Source: Huiozyma naganishii CBS 8797 (lineage: Eukaryota > Ascomycota > Saccharomycetes > Saccharomycetales > Saccharomycetaceae). Taken from it: 64,000 nucleotides of DNA. The notes under the pieces are model-generated. The model saw nothing but the letters and a program-made list of their open reading frames with translations. It had not been told where the DNA came from and ran no database searches. Below, piece by piece: positions 57,613 to 64,000 of the stretch (position 1 is the first letter of the stretch; each line of letters begins with the position of its first letter). The stretch is from assembly GCF_000348985.1 (NCBI RefSeq), contig NC_035933.1, positions 310,001 through 374,000 of the forward strand, written 5' to 3'. A program made the position numbers and the translations under genes.

Positions 57613-57837
57613 TGCTGGATATAGAAAATGAAGAGCCACACCATTGACGCTGAGCAAATTCTCACATATCTAATGCCTAACTACCTCGAATGAATTGATC
57701 CTTCTATTTGTTACAATATAGAAGAGATCATCGAACCATATACTTATATATTAAGTATACACCAGAAGTAAAGTGAACTAAAACATCTCTTACTCTACTA
57801 CAATGAATAGCCACGGCGAACAAAACCCTATTCAACA
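57613..57837 (+). mobile_element. Solo LTR of the same Ty-like family with an internal deletion (225 bp)
   Basis: The LTR begins TGCTGGATATAGAAAATGA and ends CCTATTCAACA, and is flanked by a perfect 5-bp target-site duplication GGAAG (57608-57612 and 57838-57842). Compared with the 351-bp copy at 7340-7690, about 125 bp is missing between GAAAATGA and AGAGCCACACC. In the long copy this segment is bounded by near-identical GAAAATGA (7351-7358) and GAAAGTGA (7478-7485), so the deletion looks like slippage or recombination between short direct repeats. Confidence 0.93.
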
Positions 57838-57909
57838 GGAAGAGCTAAAGAAGGTTGTGTCAGGACAGTTTGATATTTGCCGTCTAGGTAGTTATGCGTT
57901 GTATATCCG

Positions 57910-57985
57910 TTGCACTTGCTTGACTTAGTCTAATTAGATTATTGGGTCATGAGTACCCCAGGGGAGTTCCGTTATTTATTTTCAC
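57910..57985 (-). repeat. Degenerate dispersed repeat, family 2, copy B
   Basis: Reading the minus strand, GGAACTCCCCTGGGG, TACTCATGACCC and ATCTAATTAGACT align in order with 8127-8200. It lies only 73 bp after the solo LTR and in opposite orientation. Confidence 0.6.
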
Positions 57986-58524
57986 AAATATATTAATATA
58001 TGTATTCCTGTTCAACTAAAGCCAGACAACCACTACAGCCATGATAAGATGGCCAAATCCCCTCCAAACTTATCCTCGAACTGTCTCCCAATATCCACCA
58101 AAGCAGATACAAAGTGACCGAATATGTGTCACAGAGTGTCTTACTACCGCTCCGTAGAAGATGATCATCGGTTTTTTTGGAAATACTTAAATTTCTGGAA
58201 TCGAAAAGGAACTGGAAGACGGATTGTAGCATCCCATCTTGAACGGTGCACAGTCAGAACCCTGCTGGCACTTCTCGAACTATACCCAGACATAGTCATA
58301 GTTGATCAGAGCATTATACTTTATTGTCGCTCTTGTACTTTTCACTGAGTTATACATACCCCAGTTCCTTTTTTTTTGCATATTTGGAGCTTCCATTTGC
58401 TTAGTAAGAGGTACTTTCATTAAAACTACAGGACAACTTCTACCCCATCACAGCTACCTGTTACAAACAGAGGTAAAAATACTGTATTTACTCTCACATC
58501 ACCCTTTTCGAACTAATCAATCAA

Positions 58525-61080
58525 ATGACGGACGTAGATGGGTATAAGACCAGAAGTAAGGCCAAAATATTCCCTCAGCTGGATGAGAACTTCTTCTCTG
58601 ACGATAACTCGGACGGTACTGATGAGGAAGTTGTAGAAAGAGTTGATGAGGGTTTTATCGAGGGTAACGATGATTTTGGTTACGGTGAGTCGGCAAACAC
58701 GGCTCCGGCTCCAAATGGAGCCACGAAACCGAAGAAGGCATCAAAGAAGAGGGACAGAGCGGAAACCGCGCAGATGAACCAGCTGGCTGCAAAGGACCAG
58801 TCCTTTCTGCAGAACGGGAACACGGATATCCCGGACGACTTCACCCCAGACACAGTGTCGCCAATGTTCAAATCTCACGACTTCAGTTATCTAAGATTAA
58901 GGCCGGATCACGCATCCAGACCCATATGGATATCCCCCAGTGACGGTAGAATCATCTTAGAGAGTTTTTCACCTCTTGCGGAGCAAGCTCAAGACTTTTT
59001 GGTCACGATTGCAGAGCCAATCAGCAGACCATCGCATATTCATGAATATAGAATCACAGCGTACTCACTCTACGCAGCCGTATCGGTCGGGTTGGAGACA
59101 GACGACATTCTGTCTGTTCTAGATAGACTATCGAAGGTGCCCGTAGCGAAATCCATCGTCGACTTTATCAAAAACGCCACTATCTCATACGGGAAAGTGA
59201 AGTTGGTCATCAAACACAATAGGTATTTCGTAGAGACAACTCAGGCTGAAATTCTGCAAATGCTGTTGAGAGACCAAATCATCGGCCCCTTGAGAATAGA
59301 CAGCGAACTGCAGCAACAACAACAACAAGCCAAAAATGAGGCGGAGAAGGAAGTCCCAACGGCGGGTGGGGTGGACACAACGAAGAACAGAAACAACGTA
59401 AACCCAAACGATGTAGAAGCCATGTTCAGTGCTGTTGTGGGCGGTGATAACGAGAGGGATGACGAGGAGGATGACATTGATGCTGTGCACTCTTTTGAAA
59501 TTGCAAACGAGTCTGTCGAGATCGTCAAGAAAAGATGCCAGGAGATTGATTATCCGGTTCTAGAAGAGTACGATTTTAGGAATGACCACCGTAACCCTGA
59601 TCTAGATATCGATTTGAAGCCATCGACGCAGATTAGACCTTACCAAGAGAAATCCTTAAGTAAGATGTTTGGTAATGGTCGTGCTAGAAGTGGTATTATC
59701 GTTCTGCCATGCGGTGCTGGTAAAACTTTAGTTGGGATCACAGCCGCGTGTACTATCAAGAAATCCGTTATTGTGCTGTGTACATCGGCCGTATCAGTCA
59801 TGCAATGGCGTCAGCAATTTCTACAATGGTGTACTTTGCAACCGGAAAACTGTGCCGTTTTCACATCGGATAACAAAGAGATGTTTCAGACGGAATCTGG
59901 TCTCGTTGTCTCGACGTATTCCATGGTTGCAAACACAAGAAACAGGTCTCACGATTCTCAGAAAGTGATGGATTTCCTAACCGGGAGAGAATGGGGGTTT
60001 ATTATTCTGGATGAAGTGCATGTCGTTCCCGCTGCCATGTTCCGTAGAGTCGTTTCAGCAATTGCAGCACATGCCAAACTTGGGCTGACCGCCACGTTAG
60101 TCAGAGAGGATGACAAAATTAGTGATTTGAACTTCCTGATTGGCCCCAAGCTGTACGAGGCAAACTGGATGGAATTATCACAGAAAGGTCACATTGCCAA
60201 TGTGCAATGTGCGGAAGTGTGGTGTCCTATGACAGCCGAGTTCTACCAGGAGTATTTGAGGGAAAACGCAAGGAAGAGGATGCTATTATACATTATGAAT
60301 CCAACTAAATTCCAAGCTTGCCAATTTTTGATTCAGTACCATGAGAGAAGAGGCGACAAAATTATCGTGTTTTCAGACAACGTTTACGCGTTGCAACAGT
60401 ACGCTTTGAAGTTGGGGAAACCGTTCATTTACGGGTCTACCCCACAACAGGAACGTATGAACATTTTGCAAAATTTCCAGTTCAACGACCAGATCAACAC
60501 AATTTTCTTGTCCAAAGTCGGTGATACCTCGATCGATCTACCAGAGGCCACCTGCTTGATTCAGATATCGTCGCACTATGGGTCTCGTCGTCAAGAGGCG
60601 CAAAGGTTGGGCAGAATTTTAAGAGCCAAGAGACGTAACGATGAAGGGTTTAACGCCTTTTTCTACTCGTTAGTCTCAAAGGACACACAGGAGATGTTTT
60701 ATTCGACGAAGAGGCAGGCATTTTTGGTGGACCAAGGTTACGCATTTAAAGTTATCACTCATCTACACGGTATGGAGAACCTTCTCAATTTGGCGTACGC
60801 ATCTGCGAGAGAACGTAGGGAGCTGTTGCAGGAGGTACTGTTGAAGAACGAGGAGGCTGCTGCACTGGAGGAAGGTGACGATGCAGATAACTTTGTTGGC
60901 CGCAGTGGTGGCGCTCTCAAGAGGTTCAAGTCGAAGGCAGTGAGGGGCCAAGCGTCTATGGCTGGTCTTGCTGGTGGTGAGGACATGGCTTACGCGGAGA
61001 CGGGTCCAAACAGGAACAAAGAGATCAAGGAACATCATCCATTGATCCGTAAGATCTATTATAAGGACGGTAAGAAATAG
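58525..61080 (+). CDS. SSL2: Ssl2 (Rad25/XPB), TFIIH DNA translocase
   Basis: This 851-residue protein (S. cerevisiae 843) is the XPB subunit of TFIIH that opens promoter DNA for Pol II and acts in nucleotide excision repair. After an acidic N-terminus comes the damage-recognition-like domain. Helicase lobe 1 has Walker A LPCGAGKT (residues about 393-400), the DEVH box [10 protein letters not shown] (about 494-503) and the XPB-specific RED motif [12 protein letters not shown] (about 523-534). Lobe 2 has [12 protein letters not shown], a [10 protein letters not shown] motif and [19 protein letters not shown] (motif VI, about 686-704). A Gln/Asn-rich linker (about 262-320) interrupts the N-terminal half. 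Matches YIL143C, next to NDC80. Confidence 0.97.
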   Translation: MTDVDGYKTRSKAKIFPQLDENFFSDDNSDGTDEEVVERVDEGFIEGNDDFGYGESANTAPAPNGATKPKKASKKRDRAETAQMNQLAAKDQSFLQNGNTDIPDDFTPDTVSPMFKSHDFSYLRLRPDHASRPIWISPSDGRIILESFSPLAEQAQDFLVTIAEPISRPSHIHEYRITAYSLYAAVSVGLETDDILSVLDRLSKVPVAKSIVDFIKNATISYGKVKLVIKHNRYFVETTQAEILQMLLRDQIIGPLRIDSELQQQQQQAKNEAEKEVPTAGGVDTTKNRNNVNPNDVEAMFSAVVGGDNERDDEEDDIDAVHSFEIANESVEIVKKRCQEIDYPVLEEYDFRNDHRNPDLDIDLKPSTQIRPYQEKSLSKMFGNGRARSGIIVLPCGAGKTLVGITAACTIKKSVIVLCTSAVSVMQWRQQFLQWCTLQPENCAVFTSDNKEMFQTESGLVVSTYSMVANTRNRSHDSQKVMDFLTGREWGFIILDEVHVVPAAMFRRVVSAIAAHAKLGLTATLVREDDKISDLNFLIGPKLYEANWMELSQKGHIANVQCAEVWCPMTAEFYQEYLRENARKRMLLYIMNPTKFQACQFLIQYHERRGDKIIVFSDNVYALQQYALKLGKPFIYGSTPQQERMNILQNFQFNDQINTIFLSKVGDTSIDLPEATCLIQISSHYGSRRQEAQRLGRILRAKRRNDEGFNAFFYSLVSKDTQEMFYSTKRQAFLVDQGYAFKVITHLHGMENLLNLAYASARERRELLQEVLLKNEEAAALEEGDDADNFVGRSGGALKRFKSKAVRGQASMAGLAGGEDMAYAETGPNRNKEIKEHHPLIRKIYYKDGKK

Positions 61081-61330
61081 TAGTGATACAACAACACACG
61101 TTTAGGGATGATTAATTATATATTAATACAACAGCACAAATACAAAAAACAACTCTTTTTTTTCTCTTCGGATCTCCATCCTTTGCCCTGACAGTTTCAT
61201 GACACGAGGGGTTCTAAGTTTCCATGCATCCATGCTATGAGAAGCGTTTCTTCTTCGTCGAATATATTGCTTGCAAGTAGGCGTTCTTTTTTCTTTCCTT
61301 TTATAACCATATTTTACAGGGACACCATTC

Positions 61331-63340
61331 TTATTGATCCAGCTTCAATTTTTGCAACTCTTCTACAACGATGTCGCTCGTTTGATTGAGAGATTCTTGG
61401 ATTGTCACTCTGAAGTTCTCGATGTACTGGACCCTCTCCAGCATTTGCTGCTCCGTTTGCTTTTTCTCCTGCTGGAGAGACACCTTCAGTTGTTCGAGTT
61501 CTGCCTTCTTGTCCTGGACGAGTGCCTTTGCGTCCCCAATCCTCAGTTCAATCTGTCGCAGAGTCTCCTCATTTCTATTTTGCAACTGGAATGCTATTTT
61601 TTTCTGAGACTCAAGCTCGCGCTCCAATTCTCTTCTCCTGGCACTGTTCTGTTCTTGCATGGCCCTCAGTTTCTGTGCGAGTTGCATGTTATCCCATTCC
61701 TTGGACTCGATATTCTCCTCCAGAAATCGTTGTCTTTGCTCCAGTTCTGTAATGTCGTTCATCAGAGATTCCATACTCACTTCGATGTCCTCCATGAGTC
61801 TGACAAACCTGTTTGTTAGAGCGTCCTCCATGGAGTACTCGGGTCCCTTATTGAACAAGGAGTTGTACACCAACTTTGAATTTTCGTCCACTGCGGCAAG
61901 TTGTTTCTCCAAGTCCAGTGTGTACTCTTGGATGTTTTCCACGGACCTACCAGTCTTTTGGAATCTTCTCTCGAACAGCAGTTCGATGGACGCGTTGTAT
62001 TCGTTGAGCAGCGCAGAGATCCTTGTCTTGAGCGTTTTGTTTTCCAATTTTTTGTTCTGCATTGACGCGATCAGTTTGTCCGACTGGTCCGCGAGGTTGT
62101 CGAGTGTCTGCAACAAGATCTCCTTCTGTTTGTTCAAGTCCTCGACACGCTCGAGGGACAACCCGCGCAATTTCATTTCCTCGAGGAGTCGCTGGATCTG
62201 TTCCTTCAGCTCGTCTATCTGTTTTTGGTGCTCCTCTGCCCTCCTTTGCATGTTGTGCAATTTTGCGGGCCTCTCTGCCTGTTTTGCCGTGAAATCATCG
62301 ATGTACATTTGGTATTTCGCCACGTCATTCTGCAAGTTATTGAGTTTCTCCTTGGCGATCCGCAACTCCTGTGTCTTTCCCAGGACCGTGTCGTAGTGTG
62401 CGAGCAGCTTTTCATTTTCGTTTTGCAAGTTGTTGATGTCGAGGTGTATCACTTGGACAAACTTCTCGACGTTCGTTTCAAACTTAGCTTTCATTGCGCC
62501 GTAGTTCTCGTTCCTGAGCAGGAACAGTTTGTACGTATCCATTGTGTACTCGTTGACGAGGCTCTCGAGCAGCCGTTCGTAGTTCTGCTTGATCTGGTCC
62601 TGCTCCTCCACGGTAGCCGCGGCCCTCGTGGTCTGTAAGATGTTCTGTGCGGGCTCGTTAATTGCGACATTGTCAACTTGCTCGCGGATACTGTCCATTC
62701 TGCTGTTGAACTTGACGAACCAGTGGAGCAACCCTAGGAACTTATGCCACTGGGACCCGCCGACGGCACTGATCTGCGACTTGTTGATATCTGCGAGGAA
62801 GGGGCAACCGAGTCTCTTGAGACAGTCGTAAAACTCGGCCTCGACGGACCGTTTGAAAGTGTAATTCGGGTCGACACGAGCGTACAGCCATCGGAAGATG
62901 AGCATGTAAGTCTTCTGCGTCGGCGTCTGCAGGATCTTGAGCGTCAGCGCGCCCTGCGCAAACTGCGTATCCCTGTCAAACCCATGAGCCTGCAGGTACT
63001 GGAGGATCTCCTCCTCAATGGCCAACTGGAAGTTCTTGTCCCTCAGTGGTCGCGAATCCTTCCTCTGCGCCGGTGCAACCGCCGCGATACCACCGCCAAG
63101 ACCCACAGACGCCGGCAGCGTCGACCGCGACCGCTTCTTCCGGGGCTCACCGGATCCCCTGGACCCCCCGACGCCCCCGGCGCCCGCACCACCGAGGGAC
63201 ACGGCCCTGTTGAGACTCGGGATCGAGGACCCTGCACTGTTCCTCCTCCGTCTTGGCGCTCCCTCGCGCGACTCGGCAAAGAACGGGTTCCCCGCCTGAT
63301 GGCCCACCGCTACTGCACCGCCCACTGCACTTGAAACCAT
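61331..63340 (-). CDS. NDC80: Ndc80 (Tid3/Hec1), outer kinetochore microtubule-binding protein
   Basis: This 669-residue protein (S. cerevisiae 691) forms with Nuf2, Spc24 and Spc25 the main kinetochore-microtubule coupler. The basic, Gly/Ser-rich N-tail (1-92) contains RRRRNS- and RSRS-type Aurora B (Ipl1) sites. The calponin-homology domain (about 95-212) includes RPLRDKNFQLAIEEEILQYL and HKFLGLLHWFVKFNSRMD. The rest is a long coiled coil with a hinge/loop near 420-460 (FQKTGRSVENIQ). Divergent from PAN6 across 162 bp, as in S. cerevisiae (YIL144W-YIL145C). The tail is unusually glycine-rich (GGAGAGGVGGSRGSG). Confidence 0.96.
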   Translation of the reverse strand: MVSSAVGGAVAVGHQAGNPFFAESREGAPRRRRNSAGSSIPSLNRAVSLGGAGAGGVGGSRGSGEPRKKRSRSTLPASVGLGGGIAAVAPAQRKDSRPLRDKNFQLAIEEEILQYLQAHGFDRDTQFAQGALTLKILQTPTQKTYMLIFRWLYARVDPNYTFKRSVEAEFYDCLKRLGCPFLADINKSQISAVGGSQWHKFLGLLHWFVKFNSRMDSIREQVDNVAINEPAQNILQTTRAAATVEEQDQIKQNYERLLESLVNEYTMDTYKLFLLRNENYGAMKAKFETNVEKFVQVIHLDINNLQNENEKLLAHYDTVLGKTQELRIAKEKLNNLQNDVAKYQMYIDDFTAKQAERPAKLHNMQRRAEEHQKQIDELKEQIQRLLEEMKLRGLSLERVEDLNKQKEILLQTLDNLADQSDKLIASMQNKKLENKTLKTRISALLNEYNASIELLFERRFQKTGRSVENIQEYTLDLEKQLAAVDENSKLVYNSLFNKGPEYSMEDALTNRFVRLMEDIEVSMESLMNDITELEQRQRFLEENIESKEWDNMQLAQKLRAMQEQNSARRRELERELESQKKIAFQLQNRNEETLRQIELRIGDAKALVQDKKAELEQLKVSLQQEKKQTEQQMLERVQYIENFRVTIQESLNQTSDIVVEELQKLKLDQ

Positions 63341-63378
63341 TGACCCTCTCAGCGACTGGACGTGGCGTGTCTGGAGAC

Positions 63379-63416
63379 GCTGTTGTTGATGTTGTTGTTG
63401 ATGTTGATGTTGTTTA
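63379..63416 (+). repeat. (GTTGAT/GTTGTT)n microsatellite
   Basis: An irregular run of gttgtt and gttgat hexamers occupies the middle of the 162-bp NDC80/PAN6 divergent promoter. Confidence 0.75.
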
Positions 63417-63461
63417 TGTATTGCAATATTTCACTTTAAAGATCAGACGGTGTTCACTGCG

Positions 63462-63506
63462 ATGGCCTCAACAACTACTAAGAGGGCACCGTTTAGGCAG
63501 CGATGA
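63462..63506 (+). other. 14-codon upstream ORF overlapping the PAN6 start
   Basis: An ATG at 63462 opens a 14-codon frame (MASTTTKRAPFRQR) whose TGA stop overlaps the PAN6 ATG as ATGA (63503-63506). If it is in the transcript, ribosomes would finish it exactly at the PAN6 start, a potential reinitiation set-up. The transcript start is unknown. Confidence 0.5.
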
Positions 63507-64000
63507 GGGTTGTACACGGTGTTTCCGAGTTGCAGGAGTGGCGGAGGAGCCAATTGGGCCGTTCTGTCGGGTTTGTGCCGACGATGGGCGCTCTACACGC
63601 GGGCCACGCGTCACTTGTCAAACGGTCCATCGCTGAGAACAGTGCCACTGCAGTGAGTATCTTTGTGAACCCGTCGCAGTTCGCCCCGGGGGAGGACCTC
63701 GACGAGTACCCTAGGACGCTAGAGGCGGATTGCGCTCTGCTCGAGTCCCTGGGTGTGGATCTTGTGTTTGCGCCCAAGACCAGCGAGATGTACCCGCAGG
63801 GGATCCCGCTGGACACGAGGGAGCAACGCGGTGCGTTCGTGACTGTACTGGGTGTCAGCGAGATGCTCGAGGGCCGTACGCGACCCAACTTCTTCCGCGG
63901 TGTCGCGACCGTCGTGACGAAACTGCTCAACATCGTCGGACCGGACGTCGCGTACTTTGGTCAGAAAGACGTGCAGCAGTTCATTGTCCTCCAGACGATG
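63503..64000 (+). CDS. PAN6: Pan6, pantoate-beta-alanine ligase (pantothenate synthetase, 5' part only)
   Basis: The gene runs off the right edge; 166 codons are visible of about 310 in S. cerevisiae. The enzyme joins pantoate and beta-alanine with ATP to give pantothenate, the vitamin precursor of CoA. Signatures are the nucleotidyl-transferase motif PTMGALHAGH (26-35), SIFVNPSQF (52-60), EYPRTLEADCALL (67-79), MLEGRTRPNFFRGVATVVTK and the AYFGQKD block. No targeting sequence, so cytosolic. The visible GC content is high. It matches YIL145C next to NDC80. The window also encodes a PPCDC subunit (VHS3) of the same CoA pathway, but 45 kb away. Confidence 0.95.
   Translation, partial: MRVVHGVSELQEWRRSQLGRSVGFVPTMGALHAGHASLVKRSIAENSATAVSIFVNPSQFAPGEDLDEYPRTLEADCALLESLGVDLVFAPKTSEMYPQGIPLDTREQRGAFVTVLGVSEMLEGRTRPNFFRGVATVVTKLLNIVGPDVAYFGQKDVQQFIVLQTM

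Larger units (their letters stand above)
57466..58524. other. LPX1-SSL2 intergenic region at the second synteny break
   Basis: The 1059-base gap separates S. cerevisiae chr XV- and chr IX-type blocks. It holds a solo LTR (57613-57837), a degenerate family-2 repeat (57910-57985) and two short overlapping frames on opposite strands (57993-58232, 58124-58348) without known similarity. No tRNA gene was found. Confidence 0.65.

Noticed and set aside
57993..58348. Overlapping 79- and 74-codon frames between the LTR and SSL2
   Set aside because: Short, on opposite strands, without similarity to known families, in repeat-derived DNA.
1..64000. CRISPR arrays, operons, prophages or other bacterial systems
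   Set aside because: The window is eukaryotic nuclear DNA: yeast gene families, monocistronic spacing and a Pol III tRNA gene; no regularly spaced repeat array exists.

Overview
This window is nuclear DNA from a budding yeast of the family Saccharomycetaceae. The genes are intronless and densely packed, and nearly all have clear Saccharomyces cerevisiae counterparts in recognisable order. Coding DNA is GC-rich for this family. The SKI7/HBS1 locus carries an already specialised SKI7-type pseudo-GTPase, and genes of the two S. cerevisiae sister tracks (chr XV right and chr XI right) are interleaved. Together these point to a species descended from the whole-genome duplication with its own pattern of duplicate loss. 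A GC-rich Kazachstania/Huiozyma such as K. naganishii is my best guess; this is inference, not proof.

Layout. (1) 1-5052: ICP55 (partial), AIM9 and SER3/SER33, in S. cerevisiae chr V order. (2) 5053-9069: a 4-kb AT-rich gene desert with a tRNA-Glu(CUC), a solo LTR with a perfect 5-bp target-site duplication, and older degenerate repeats; this is the first synteny break. (3) 9070-57465: one long ancestral block: RAT1, RSB1, ETT1, TMC1, VHS3, ASE1, YPL225W/CHP1, LPL1, SLD7, CKA2, the YOR062C/YKR075C homologue, RPL3, YNG1, CYT1, MSA1/MSA2, ALG8, VPS5, GYP1, RPF2, SGO1, SKI7, RTS2, BUD21, ATX2, DIA2, TGL4/TGL5, PXL1, WHI5 and LPX1. (4) 57466-58524: a second break, again with a solo LTR of the same family with a perfect target-site duplication, plus a remnant of a second repeat family. 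(5) 58525-64000: SSL2, NDC80 and PAN6 (partial), in S. cerevisiae chr IX order.

Functions are mostly housekeeping: serine and pantothenate/CoA biosynthesis (SER3, PAN6, VHS3), RNA decay (RAT1, SKI7), ribosome biogenesis (RPL3, RPF2, BUD21), spindle, kinetochore and cohesion (ASE1, NDC80, SGO1), G1/S control (MSA1/MSA2, WHI5), lipid metabolism and transport (RSB1, LPL1, TGL4/5, LPX1), mitochondria (ICP55, CYT1), and endosome/Golgi traffic and glycosylation (VPS5, GYP1, ALG8). Genes are not in operons; neighbours share only divergent promoters.

No new multi-gene system is apparent. The most interesting items are regulatory or evolutionary: a 30-bp palindrome centred on a Pdr1/Pdr3 site upstream of RSB1; two dense clusters of Tbf1-type ARCCCTAA sites; two LTRs with intact target-site duplications at both synteny breaks; and two genes (GYP1, MSA1/MSA2) in which one extra G in a G5 run would restore the expected reading frame.
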